From Halomonas aestuarii (GTDB lineage Bacteria; Pseudomonadota; Gammaproteobacteria; Pseudomonadales; Halomonadaceae), in contig NZ_CP018139.1 of the NCBI RefSeq assembly GCF_001886615.1, positions 620,001-684,000 of the forward strand: a stretch of DNA of 64,000 bases, given 5' to 3'. A model generated the notes under the pieces. That model did no database searches. It was given only the letters and a program-made list of their open reading frames with translations, and had not been told where the DNA came from. The translations under genes were made by a program, and so were the position numbers. Positions 56,753 through 64,000 of the stretch are shown in pieces (position 1 is the first letter of the stretch; the number at the start of each line of letters is the position of its first letter).

Positions 56753-56922
56753 GATGTCGGCTTCCCTTGTCGACCGAAGTGAGTCCGCCCGGGGCGGCTG
56801 CCCTTGACCACGGGGCGGTTGCCCTTGACCACGTGGCGGCTGCCCTTGACCACGTGGCGGCTGCCCTTGACCACGTGGCGGCTGCCCTTAACCTTAGGTG
56901 CGACCGGCGAGGTTTGCCTCAT
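56749..56922 (-). CDS. 57-residue basic heptad-repeat ORF between the YegS-like gene and lemA
   Basis: A short ORF whose ATG (56922) overlaps the stop of the YegS-like gene as ATGA and whose stop overlaps lemA as ATGA. The protein has four to five copies of the 7-residue unit VKGSRHV or variants (VVKGNRPV, VKGSRPG), is rich in Lys/Arg/His, and has no signal peptide. The repeat unit is 21 bp, so copy-number change keeps the frame. No Shine-Dalgarno precedes the ATG, so translation would rely on coupling. I recognise no family. It could be non-coding repeat DNA that happens to be open. Confidence 0.4.
   Translation of the reverse strand: MRQTSPVAPKVKGSRHVVKGSRHVVKGSRHVVKGNRPVVKGSRPGRTHFGRQGKPTS
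56795..56890. repeat. 21-bp tandem repeat, about 4.5 copies
   Basis: Units start at 56795, 56816, 56837, 56858 and 56879 (partial). Units 3 and 4 are identical; 1 and 2 differ by one or two bases. The units contain the palindrome CCACGTGG and a TTGACC. The array lies upstream of lemA and inside the short ORF. Confidence 0.9.
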
Positions 56923-57821
56923 GCCGGGCGCGAGAGGAGCGGGCATGCCGTCCCCACCGCCAGCGACAGCGCCGCGGGTTCTACGCTCACCCGGAATCCC
57001 CGACGCCAGGCGGGCTCGCCGTCCAGGGTGAGCGGCAAGGCCTCGTCGGCCTCGAAGGCCAGCCAGTCTGCCCGGAAGGTGTCGACGTAGGTGCCGCGGG
57101 AGGGCCGCGTCTCGAGTTCATGCCGCATGGCGCGCCAGTGGGTCGGGGATCCGACGTCATGCAGCAGCAGCACGTCGAGGAGCCCGTCGTCCATCCTCGC
57201 CTCCGGGGTCAGCGCATGCCCCCCGCCCGATTGCCGACCGTTGCCGATGGCCAGCAGGCAGACCTCGACCCGGCGCTCGCCGTCCTGCCAGCGCAGCCGC
57301 CCGGGATAGTGGCGGACGTGCCAGGCCTTGAAGGCCCCGATCAGGGAGTAGGCACCGCCGCCGAGGAGGCGCTTGAGGGGCTTGGGCGTGGAGGCGGTGA
57401 TCTCGGCCCCGATGCCGGCGGTGGCCATGTTCAGGAAGTGCCAGTCATCCAGGCAGGGCACATCGACGGGACGCGCCGGCAGGTGCAGGGCCGCCTGGAG
57501 GGCCGGCGCGCAGGCCAGCGGCAGGCGCAGCGAGGTGGCCAGGTCGTTGGCGCTGCCCAGGGGCAGGATGCCCAGGATGGGTCGCTGCTCCCTTGGCAGG
57601 GCCATCAGGCCATTGACCACCTCGTTGACCGTGCCGTCGCCGCCGCCCGCAATCACCCTGTCGACGCCGTCACGCCCGGCCTGCTCCGCCATGCGGGCGG
57701 CATCGCCCTGCTCCCAGGTCACCCGGACGTCGAGGCGGTCGCCCGCCGCGCGCCGGGCGAAGACCGCCTCCCGCACTGCCGACAGCTGCGCCGACTTGCC
57801 GTTGAGGATCAGCCTGGCCAT
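56919..57821 (-). CDS. yegS: YegS/DGKA-family lipid kinase
   Basis: 300-residue lipid kinase of the diacylglycerol/sphingosine kinase family, the size of E. coli YegS (299), a phosphatidylglycerol kinase in vitro. The nucleotide-binding GGGDGTVNEVVNGL (residues about 64-77) and PLGSANDLATSL (about 92-103) are diagnostic; ATAGIGAEI and FEADEALPLTLDGEP complete the pattern. ATG 57821 is chosen for AAGGGAG upstream; a start at 57845 adds eight residues. First gene of a unit continuing with the repeat ORF, lemA, and the M48 peptidase. Confidence 0.93.
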   Translation of the reverse strand: MARLILNGKSAQLSAVREAVFARRAAGDRLDVRVTWEQGDAARMAEQAGRDGVDRVIAGGGDGTVNEVVNGLMALPREQRPILGILPLGSANDLATSLRLPLACAPALQAALHLPARPVDVPCLDDWHFLNMATAGIGAEITASTPKPLKRLLGGGAYSLIGAFKAWHVRHYPGRLRWQDGERRVEVCLLAIGNGRQSGGGHALTPEARMDDGLLDVLLLHDVGSPTHWRAMRHELETRPSRGTYVDTFRADWLAFEADEALPLTLDGEPAWRRGFRVSVEPAALSLAVGTACPLLSRPA

Positions 57822-57893
57822 TCGCGCTCCCTTCCCCCGTTTCATGGCGTCCCTGTCACGACACCGTCATCGGACGACGTCATACACCAAATC

Positions 57894-57908
57894 GTGAATG
57901 CCATTCAC
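57894..57908. promoter_or_regulatory. 7-1-7 perfect palindrome in the yegS-antiporter divergent gap
   Basis: GTGAATG-C-CATTCAC lies 57 bp before the CPA2 antiporter start and 72 bp before yegS. A TACACT (57922-57927) sits 13 bp downstream and could be the antiporter -10. Looks like a dimeric-repressor operator. Confidence 0.45.
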
Positions 57909-57964
57909 CTTACGACTTCCCTACACTGTCTGTCTTGCCGAAGATTGCGGAACAGGGAGCGTGC

Positions 57965-59563
57965 ATGATCGAACCGGCCTTTCTTCTCGCGGCCTTCCTC
58001 GGTGGCATGGCCGCGCTGGTGCTGCGGTTGCCGCCCATGGTGGGCTTTCTTGCCGGCGGCTTCGCGCTCAACGCACTGGGCTTCGACAAGACGCCGATGC
58101 TCGAGACCCTGGCCGACATCGGGGTGACCCTGCTGCTCTTCAGCATCGGCCTGAAGCTCGACGTGCGCACGCTGCTGCGGCGGGACGTCTGGGGCGGCGC
58201 CTCCCTGCACATGCTGGCCTCCACCCTGGCGATGGTGGTGCTGCTGGTCCTCTTCAAGGGGCTGGGCCTCTCGCTGCTGGCCGGGACCGCCTGGCACACC
58301 CTCGCCCTGCTCGGCTTCGCCCTCTCCTTCTCCAGTACCGTCTTCGTGGTCAAGGTACTGGAGAAGCGCAGCGAGACCCAGACGGCCTACGGGCGGCTGG
58401 CCATCGGCGTGCTGATCATGCAGGACATCTACGCGGTGCTCTTCATCACCGCCTCCTCCGGCGAGCTGCCGAGCCCCTGGGCCCTGGGCCTGGTGATGCT
58501 GATTCCCCTCGCCCCCGCTCTGCGCGCCCTGCTGGACCGGCTGGGCCACGGCGAGATGCAGATGCTGTTCGGCATGCTGCTGGCACTGGTCCTCGGCTAC
58601 GCCCTGTTCGAGTCCGTCGGCGTGAAGGGTGATCTCGGGTCGCTGATCATCGGGCTTCTGCTGGCGCCCCACCCCGCCGCCCAGACCCTGGCCCGCTCGA
58701 TGTTCAGCCTCAAGGAGCTGCTGCTGGTGGGCTTCTTCCTGAGCATCGGGCTGACGGCCATGCCCACGGCCGAGATGCTGGGCGTCGCCCTGCTGCTGGT
58801 GCTCATCCTGCCGCTGAAGAGCGTGATCTATCAGGCGGTCTTCATGCGTTTCCGGATGCGTCACCGCACCTCGGTGCTGGCCACGCTCAGCCTGACCAAC
58901 TACTCGGAATTCGGCCTCATCGTGGGCGCCATCGCCGTGTCCAGCGGCTGGCTCTCGGCGGACTGGCTGGTGGTGATCTCCCTGGCCGTGGCGCTCAGCT
59001 TCGGCCTGTCGGCGGTCCTCAACGGCTTCAGCGAGCGCCTCTATCGCTGGCTGGAGCCCCGGCTGCCGGCGGTGGACGTCGACGAGCTCTCGCCCAGCGA
59101 CCGTCCCATCGAGGTCGGTGACGCCGAGGCGGTGGTGCTGGGCATGGGCCGCATCGGCCGCAGCGTCTATCGTCGCCTGCAGAAGGAGTACGGCCTGCGC
59201 GTGCTGGGCATCGACAGCAACCCCCAGAGCGTCAAGACGCTGAGCGGTCGGGGCTTCAACATCCTCGAAGGCGATGCCGTGGACTCGGACTTCTGGGACA
59301 AGCTGCTGATGTCCCGGGACGTCCAGATGGTGGTGCTGGCCATGCCGCACCATGCGGGCAACCTGTTCGCCCTGAAGCAGCTACGCTCGCGCGCGTTCCC
59401 CGGCCGGATCACCGCCGTGGTCGAGTATCCCGAGGAGATCCAGCCGATCCGCGAGCTGGGGGCCAATGCGGTCTTCCACGTCTACGACGAGGCCGGCCGG
59501 GCCCTGGCCGACAGCGCCGCCGAGGAGGCCGGCGTCGTGTCCCGCGCCAGCCAGCTGGGGTGA
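57965..59563 (+). CDS. CPA2-family cation/proton antiporter with TrkA-N domain
   Basis: 532-residue membrane antiporter. Residues 1 to about 375 are 12-13 helices with PPMVGFLAGGFALNALGF, TLLLFSIGLKLDVRTLLRRDVW, GFALSFSSTVFVVKVLEKR, VLIMQDIYAVLF and ATLSLTNYSEFGLIVGAIA. Residues about 388-505 are a TrkA-N nucleotide-binding domain (AVVLGMGRIGRSVYRRLQKEYG, GIDSNPQSVKTLSGRGFNILEGDA). It resembles KefB/KefC/YbaL-type potassium/proton exchangers, but substrate is unproven. ATG 57965 has AGGGAG upstream; an in-frame ATG at 57935 adds ten residues. Confidence 0.92.
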   Translation: MIEPAFLLAAFLGGMAALVLRLPPMVGFLAGGFALNALGFDKTPMLETLADIGVTLLLFSIGLKLDVRTLLRRDVWGGASLHMLASTLAMVVLLVLFKGLGLSLLAGTAWHTLALLGFALSFSSTVFVVKVLEKRSETQTAYGRLAIGVLIMQDIYAVLFITASSGELPSPWALGLVMLIPLAPALRALLDRLGHGEMQMLFGMLLALVLGYALFESVGVKGDLGSLIIGLLLAPHPAAQTLARSMFSLKELLLVGFFLSIGLTAMPTAEMLGVALLLVLILPLKSVIYQAVFMRFRMRHRTSVLATLSLTNYSEFGLIVGAIAVSSGWLSADWLVVISLAVALSFGLSAVLNGFSERLYRWLEPRLPAVDVDELSPSDRPIEVGDAEAVVLGMGRIGRSVYRRLQKEYGLRVLGIDSNPQSVKTLSGRGFNILEGDAVDSDFWDKLLMSRDVQMVVLAMPHHAGNLFALKQLRSRAFPGRITAVVEYPEEIQPIRELGANAVFHVYDEAGRALADSAAEEAGVVSRASQLG

Positions 59564-59701
59564 GCGACGTGCCGGGCCGGGTGGTCGGTTCGGGTTGCCA
59601 GCCCGGGCCGCTTGTCGCGATACTTCCCCCCATTGCCCGGCGTCGAGGCCCAGGCGGCATGACCCGTCGGGCCGACGCTCCCCACAACGGAACCCGTGAC
59701 C

Positions 59702-59989
59702 ATGGACGACGTCTTCACCTTCATCGGTAATGCCTTCGGCGACTTCATCCGCTTCATCGTCGACGGCCTGACCGGCTTCTTCGGCGGCCTCGACGAGGCG
59801 GCCGGCAGCTTCATGCAGGGACTGTCCAACTCGCTTGGCATCCCGATCACCCTGATCAGCCTGCTGGTCCTGGCGCTGGGACTGTGGCTGCTCTGGAAGG
59901 GAGTGGCCGCCCTGTTGCGCAGCGCCTTCATCGCCATGCTCATCTGGTGGCTGCTGGGCGTGACCGTGCTGAGCTGGCTGATCAACTGA
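59702..59989 (+). CDS. small hydrophobic membrane protein
   Basis: 95-residue protein, not assigned to a family. An amphipathic N-terminal part rich in Phe and Gly (MDDVFTFIGNAFGDFI through about residue 43) precedes two hydrophobic segments, ITLISLLVLALGLWLLW (about 50-66) and FIAMLIWWLLGVTVLSWLI (about 77-95). A GTG two codons upstream (59696) is an alternative start. Upstream purines are weak. It follows the CPA2 antiporter by 138 bp and ends before a strong terminator, so it may be the last gene of that transcript. Confidence 0.6.
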   Translation: MDDVFTFIGNAFGDFIRFIVDGLTGFFGGLDEAAGSFMQGLSNSLGIPITLISLLVLALGLWLLWKGVAALLRSAFIAMLIWWLLGVTVLSWLIN

Positions 59990-60033
59990 CCCTGCCTCCC
60001 GTCGACAGCGCCCCCATCGACAGCACCCCCACG

Positions 60034-60069
60034 CGACAGCGCCGCCCTCTCGGGCGGCGCTGTCGTTTT
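60034..60069 (+). terminator. intrinsic terminator after the small membrane-protein gene
   Basis: A perfect 14-bp stem (60034-60047 with 60052-60065) with a 4-nt loop is followed by T4. It lies 45 bp past the stop codon, in the gap before convergent pepN. Confidence 0.85.
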
Positions 60070-60099
60070 CGGAGCGTCATTTCCAGGCAGGGAGCTCCC

Positions 60100-62733
60100 T
60101 CAGGCGAGCGCCTTCTCCACCACCTCGTAGACGTTGGGCGAGAGCTCCTCGGCGCGGATGCGCTCGAGCTCGGCCTTCATCAGCTCCTGTCGCGCCTCGT
60201 CGAAGCGGGCCCAGCGGGTCAGCGGCGTGATCAGTCGCGCGGCGATCTCCGGGTTGAGCCGGTTGAGCTCGATCACCGTATCGGCCAGCAGCCGGTAGCC
60301 CTCGCCGTCGGCCCGGTGGAAGTTGACCGGGTTCTGGTTGGCGAAAGCGCCGATCAGCGCGCGCACCCGGTTGGGGTTCTTCAGCGAGAAGGCCGGATGC
60401 GCCATCAGGAACTTCACCCGATCCAGCACGTCCGCCTGGGGACGGGTGACCTGGAGGCTGAACCACTGGTCCATGACCAGCGGGTCGTGGGCCCATGTCT
60501 CGCCGAAGGCCTTGAGCGCCGGGTCGGCGATGTCGCTGCGTGAGCTGTGCACCAGCAGGGTCAGGGCGTGGCGCACGTCGGTCATGTTGTGGTCCGCGGC
60601 GAACTGCTCCCGGGCGAACTCGAGCCCCGCCTCGTCCTCGATGGACATCAGGTACGAGAGCGCCACGTTCTTGAGGCTGCGCGCGGCGATCTGCGCGGGC
60701 TCCGGGGCATAGGGCGCGTCGGAGCGGTTCTCCTCGAGCACCCGCAGGAAGTCGTCACGCAGTGCCAGGGCGAGGGACTGCTTGACGAAGGTGCGGGCGG
60801 CATGGATGGCATCCACGTCCACCAGCGGCTGCTGCTCGGCGATGTAGGCCTCCGAGGGCAGCGTCAGCATCTGGGCCAGTACCGCCTTGTCGTCGGTCTG
60901 GGCCTCCAGCAGGACGCGGAAGGCCTCGACCACCCGGGGGTCCATCACCTTCTCGACCCCGTTGCGGTGGGCGGCGATCAGGTCGTCCAGGGCAAGCAGG
61001 GCCAGGCGCTGGCCAGCATCCCAGCGATTGAAGCCGTCGGAATCATGGGCCTGCAGGAACGCCAGGTCCTCGCGAGCATAGGGGAAGTGCAGCTTGACCG
61101 GCGCCGAGAAGCCGCGCAGCAGCGAGGGCACCGGGGCCTCGCTGACATCGGTGAAGAGGAACTCCTGCTCGTCCTCGCGCAGGTGGATCACCGCGTCGGT
61201 GCCCAGCGCCTCGCCGTCCAGGGTCAGCGGCAGGTCGCGGCCGGACTTGGTGCCCACCAGGCCCAGGCGCACCGGGATGTGCAGGGCCTGCTTCTCGGCC
61301 TGGCCGGGCGTGGCCGGGGTGCGCTGGCGCAGGATCAGGCGGTACTCGGCGTTGGCATAGTCGTACTCGCCATGGGCGTCGATCTCGGGGGTCCCCGCCT
61401 GGGAGTACCAGCGCAGGAACTGGCCGAGATCCTCGCCCGAGGCCTCGGCCATGCAGTCGACGAAGTCCTCGATGGTCACCGCCTGGCCGTCGAAGCGCGA
61501 GAAGTAGAGGTCGCTGCCCCGGCGGAAGGCGTCCTGCCCCACCAGGTTGCAGAGCATGCGCACGATCTCGGCGCCCTTCTCGTAGATGGTCAGGGTGTAG
61601 AAGTTGCCGATCTCGATGTAGTGGTCGGGGCGCACCGGGTGGGCGGTGGGACCGGCATCCTCGGCGAACTGGGCGGTGCGGAAGAAGGAGACGTCCTCGA
61701 TGCGCTTGACCGGCGCCGAGTTGGTGTCGGCGGAGAAGCACTGGTCGCGGAAGACCGTGAAGCCCTCCTTGAGGGAGAGCTGGAACCAGTCGCGGCAAGT
61801 CACGCGGTTGCCGGACCAGTTGTGGAAGTACTCGTGGGCGACGATGCCCTCGACGCGCTGGAAGGCCGCATCGGTGGCGGTGTGGGGATGGGTCAGCACC
61901 GCCGCCGAGTTGAAGATGTTGAGGCCCTTGTTCTCCATGGCCCCCATGTTGAAGTCATTGACCGCCACGATCATGAAGAGGTCGAGGTCGTACTCGCGGC
62001 CGTAGGTCTGCTCGTCCCAGGTCATGGCGCGCTTCAGCGAGGCCATGGCGTGGTCGGTCTTGTCGAGGTTCTCCTCCTCGACCCACAGCTGCAGGGTCAC
62101 GTCGCGCCCGCTCATGGTGGTGAAGTGGTCCTCGACCTTCTTCAGGTCGCCCGCCACCAGCGCGAACAGGTAGCTGGGCTTGGGATGCGGGTCCTCCCAG
62201 GTGACGAAGTGGCGCCCGCCGGGCAGCTCGCCGCGCTCGACCGGGTTGCCGTTGGAGAGCAGCACCGGCAGGGTCGCGGCATCGCCGACCACGGTGGTGG
62301 AGAAGGTTGCCATGACATCCGGGCGATCCGGGTAGAAGGTGATGCGGCGGAAACCCTCGGCCTCGCACTGGGTGCAGTACATGCCGCTCGAGCGGTAGAG
62401 CCCGGACAGGGCCGTGTTGTCGTCGGGCGCGATCTCCACCTCGGTGTCGAGCAGGAAGACCTCCGGCACCCGGTGCACCACCAGTCCCGCCTCGCTGACC
62501 GCGTACTCGTCCTCGCCCAGCGGCTGGCCATCGATGGCGATGGACCTGAGGGTGAGCTGCTCGCCGTCGAGCTCCAGCGGCTCACCGGCCTCGCGCTCGG
62601 GATGGCGCTCGACGTGCAGGCGCGCCTTGACCCGGGTGGCGCCGGGGTCGAGGTCGAACGTCAGCTCGGTCCGGGTCACGCGGTAGGCGGGCGGACGGTA
62701 GTCGCTCAGGTAGATCGGCTGCGGTTCTGACAT
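60100..62733 (-). CDS. pepN: aminopeptidase N
   Basis: M1-family zinc aminopeptidase, cytosolic, removing N-terminal residues from peptides. 877 residues, close to E. coli PepN (870). The substrate-binding motif is MGAMENKGLNIF and the zinc signature HEYFHNWSGNRVTCRDWFQLSLKEG (HExxH with the distal Glu). N-terminal QPIYLSDYRPPAYRVTRTELTF matches the family, and residues about 550-877 form the helical M1 C-terminal domain. Start ATG 62733 (MSEPQPIYL). Converges with the small membrane-protein gene. Confidence 0.97.
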   Translation of the reverse strand: MSEPQPIYLSDYRPPAYRVTRTELTFDLDPGATRVKARLHVERHPEREAGEPLELDGEQLTLRSIAIDGQPLGEDEYAVSEAGLVVHRVPEVFLLDTEVEIAPDDNTALSGLYRSSGMYCTQCEAEGFRRITFYPDRPDVMATFSTTVVGDAATLPVLLSNGNPVERGELPGGRHFVTWEDPHPKPSYLFALVAGDLKKVEDHFTTMSGRDVTLQLWVEEENLDKTDHAMASLKRAMTWDEQTYGREYDLDLFMIVAVNDFNMGAMENKGLNIFNSAAVLTHPHTATDAAFQRVEGIVAHEYFHNWSGNRVTCRDWFQLSLKEGFTVFRDQCFSADTNSAPVKRIEDVSFFRTAQFAEDAGPTAHPVRPDHYIEIGNFYTLTIYEKGAEIVRMLCNLVGQDAFRRGSDLYFSRFDGQAVTIEDFVDCMAEASGEDLGQFLRWYSQAGTPEIDAHGEYDYANAEYRLILRQRTPATPGQAEKQALHIPVRLGLVGTKSGRDLPLTLDGEALGTDAVIHLREDEQEFLFTDVSEAPVPSLLRGFSAPVKLHFPYAREDLAFLQAHDSDGFNRWDAGQRLALLALDDLIAAHRNGVEKVMDPRVVEAFRVLLEAQTDDKAVLAQMLTLPSEAYIAEQQPLVDVDAIHAARTFVKQSLALALRDDFLRVLEENRSDAPYAPEPAQIAARSLKNVALSYLMSIEDEAGLEFAREQFAADHNMTDVRHALTLLVHSSRSDIADPALKAFGETWAHDPLVMDQWFSLQVTRPQADVLDRVKFLMAHPAFSLKNPNRVRALIGAFANQNPVNFHRADGEGYRLLADTVIELNRLNPEIAARLITPLTRWARFDEARQELMKAELERIRAEELSPNVYEVVEKALA

Positions 62734-62818
62734 CTAAGGATGGCTCCTGTCGGTGATTGCCATCCATTGTACGGCGCGCCGTGCCCGAAGCTCAAAGCCC
62801 TCCGGCCAAGACGCGGGA

Positions 62819-63196
62819 TCAGCGCGCGGCGACGGGCTCGGGGCGCGACAGGACCCAAGCGGCCACCAGCGCGAGCCCCGCGATGAGCGCGAGCTTCAGC
62901 CACAGCAGGCTGACGGTGACCGCCAGCACCACCATGGAGAGGGCCAGCATCACTGCGGCGAGCCGCTTGGCGTGGCGGGGAATCGCGCGCTCGGCCTCCC
63001 AGGCCGCAATGGCGGGACCGAAGCGGCGGTGGTCGCGGATCCAGGCGGCGAAGCGCGGGGAGCCCTTGGAGGCCGCCCAGACCGCCAGCAGCATGAAGCA
63101 GGTGGTCGGCAGCAGGGGCAGGAAGGCACCGATCACCCCCAGCCCGAAGCTGATCCAGGCCAGGCCGAGAAAGGCGAGACGATGGAGGGTCGGCAT
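62819..63196 (-). CDS. ybaN: YbaN/DUF454 family inner-membrane protein
   Basis: 125-residue protein, exactly the length of E. coli YbaN. FLGLAWISFGLGVIGAFLPLLPTTCFMLLAVWAASKGSPRFAAWI is the DUF454 (PF04304) core with two helices, followed by RFGPAIAAWEAERAIPRHAKRLAA and a second pair of helices (AVMLALSMVVLAVTVSLLWLKLALIAGLALVAAW). Function unknown. ATG 63196 gives the family-typical N-terminus; an in-frame start at 63301 adds 35 residues of no match. Upstream GGGAG lies about 10 bp away. Confidence 0.87.
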   Translation of the reverse strand: MPTLHRLAFLGLAWISFGLGVIGAFLPLLPTTCFMLLAVWAASKGSPRFAAWIRDHRRFGPAIAAWEAERAIPRHAKRLAAVMLALSMVVLAVTVSLLWLKLALIAGLALVAAWVLSRPEPVAAR

Positions 63197-63343
63197 CTGG
63201 CACTCACTCCCGTTGATCGGTGACGCCTTTATTGAAGAGCATTCCGCCGTCCGCTGCCAATCGCGATCGCCTATGGCAGCCATCGGACTGACCCCGATCA
63301 AGCGTCGCGCGGCGCGGGGCCTGCCACGGGCAATGGCAGTGGA

Positions 63344-63829
63344 TCAGTCGCGGAAGTTGTCGAACTGCAGCGGCAGGTCGGGGCCGCCCTCCCCCCGCAG
63401 CAGCGCCATGACGGCCTGGAGGTCATCGCGCTTCTTGCCGGTGACGCGGACCTTCTCACCCTGGATCTGGGCCTGGACCTTGAGCTTGCTCTCCTTGATC
63501 CGCTTGACGACGTCCTTGGCCTCCTTCTGGTCGAGTCCCTGCTTGAGGGTCACCTCCTGGCGGGCACGGACCCCGGAGAGCTCCGGCTCCTGGACGTCCA
63601 TGCAGCGGGCGTCGATCCCGCGGCTGATCAGCCGGTTGCGCAGCACGTCGAGCATCTGCTTGAGCTGGAAGTCGACCTCGGCCTCGAGCGAGACGGTCTC
63701 GCCGTTGAGCTCGAAGCTTGCGGTGACCCCCTTGAAGTCGAAGCGGGTCTGGATCTCGCGGTTGGCCTGATCCACGGCATTGCTGGCTTCGTGCTTGTCG
63801 AATTCGGAGACGATATCGAAGGAGGGCAT
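63344..63829 (-). CDS. yajQ: YajQ family nucleotide-binding protein
   Basis: 161-residue member of the YajQ (UPF0234) family. [34 protein letters not shown] is the near-invariant N-terminus, with [43 protein letters not shown] near the C-terminus. Some members bind cyclic di-GMP and influence transcription; others bind nucleic acids or GTP. Which applies here cannot be told. Confidence 0.95.
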   Translation of the reverse strand: MPSFDIVSEFDKHEASNAVDQANREIQTRFDFKGVTASFELNGETVSLEAEVDFQLKQMLDVLRNRLISRGIDARCMDVQEPELSGVRARQEVTLKQGLDQKEAKDVVKRIKESKLKVQAQIQGEKVRVTGKKRDDLQAVMALLRGEGGPDLPLQFDNFRD

Positions 63830-63879
63830 GGCGATGTCCTGACGTTTTTAGAGGTAGGGCGCAAGAGGGGCCGATTCTA

Positions 63880-64000
63880 TCAGCCCTCGCGCGCGGACGC
63901 GGCCCCCTCGGGCACCGCCAGCGGCTTGGCCATCTGCCAGCCGGCACAGCCGTCCTCGTAGTAGTCCCCCAGCCAGCGCTCCGGCAAGAAGCCCATGCGC
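63880..64000 (-). CDS. 3' end of a probable GNAT acetyltransferase (5' cut by window edge)
   Basis: The last 39 codons of a gene entering from the right edge: RMGFLPERWLGDYYEDG followed by CAGWQMAKPLAV and a short Ala/Glu tail. The [RK]xGF and DYYxDG pattern resembles the C-terminal acetyl-CoA fold of GNAT/RimI-like proteins. The rest is outside the window, so the assignment is tentative. Confidence 0.4.
   Translation of the reverse strand, partial: RMGFLPERWLGDYYEDGCAGWQMAKPLAVPEGAASAREG

Noticed and set aside
56795..56890. CRISPR array
   Set aside because: The 21-bp units are directly tandem with no spacers between them.

Overview
The window reads as a chromosomal segment of a moderately halophilic gammaproteobacterium, most likely Halomonas or a close Halomonadaceae relative. 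The support is high GC with strongly GC-ending codons, gammaproteobacterial gene blocks (phoH-ybeY-corC-lnt; smrB-prmB-aroC; trpE-G-D-C), a class I polyhydroxyalkanoate synthase with the S-Y-C-I-G-G nucleophile box I associate with Halomonas, two sodium or potassium/proton antiporters, an MscS channel and many acidic proteins. This assignment is inference from gene content; no rRNA gene is present.

Layout. 1-4.4 kb: cysB (cut by the window edge), trxA, an AI-2E/PerM-type permease, a SIMPL-domain protein and serS. 4.6-12.3 kb: a YdiJ-type D-2-hydroxyglutarate dehydrogenase carrying an unusual in-frame insertion, a DUF2905 protein, an NhaP-like antiporter and a TonB-dependent receptor. 12.3-17.3 kb: trpC-trpD-trpG-trpE, with a probable Trp leader peptide and attenuator in front of trpE, then gph. 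17.3-24.5 kb: ndh, mscS, a GIY-YIG protein, rpe, ggt, a YajG-type lipoprotein, tpm and an SH3-domain envelope protein. 24.9-30.3 kb: miaB and the phoH-ybeY-corC-lnt block. 30.4-33.4 kb: phaC, a phasin with a probable PhaR-type operator, and a DUF6489 protein. 33.5-42.2 kb: aroC, prmB, smrB, a patatin, two alpha/beta hydrolases, a 34-residue membrane microprotein, an AEC transporter, and gpsA-sixA-ABM. 42.3-48.9 kb: pntAB, htpG with a clear sigma-32 promoter, two hotdog thioesterases and a DUF1232 protein. 49.1-54.2 kb: a Slt-type lytic transglycosylase, a LysE exporter, a tandem-TM2 protein, a cold-shock gene with a long leader, an acidic lipoprotein with internal duplications and a VOC protein. 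54.2-60 kb: an M48 peptidase, LemA, a repeat-bearing 57-codon ORF, a YegS-like lipid kinase, a CPA2 antiporter and a small membrane protein. 60.1-64 kb: pepN, ybaN, yajQ and the 3' end of a probable GNAT acetyltransferase.

Functionally this is mostly core genome: amino-acid biosynthesis (Trp, chorismate), translation and tRNA modification, redox and energy supply (ndh, pntAB, ydiJ, trxA), carbon storage (phaC-phasin) and ion homeostasis. I saw no CRISPR array, tRNA, rRNA, transposase, integrase or prophage gene. The most unusual items are small: the doubly overlapped repeat ORF between the lipid kinase and lemA, the hairpin-bearing insertion inside ydiJ, the 34-aa microprotein, the duplicated acidic lipoprotein, and several well-formed regulatory sites (trp attenuator, htpG sigma-32 promoter, phasin operator, and a 7-1-7 palindrome before the CPA2 antiporter). 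I did not find a convincing, wholly new multi-gene system.
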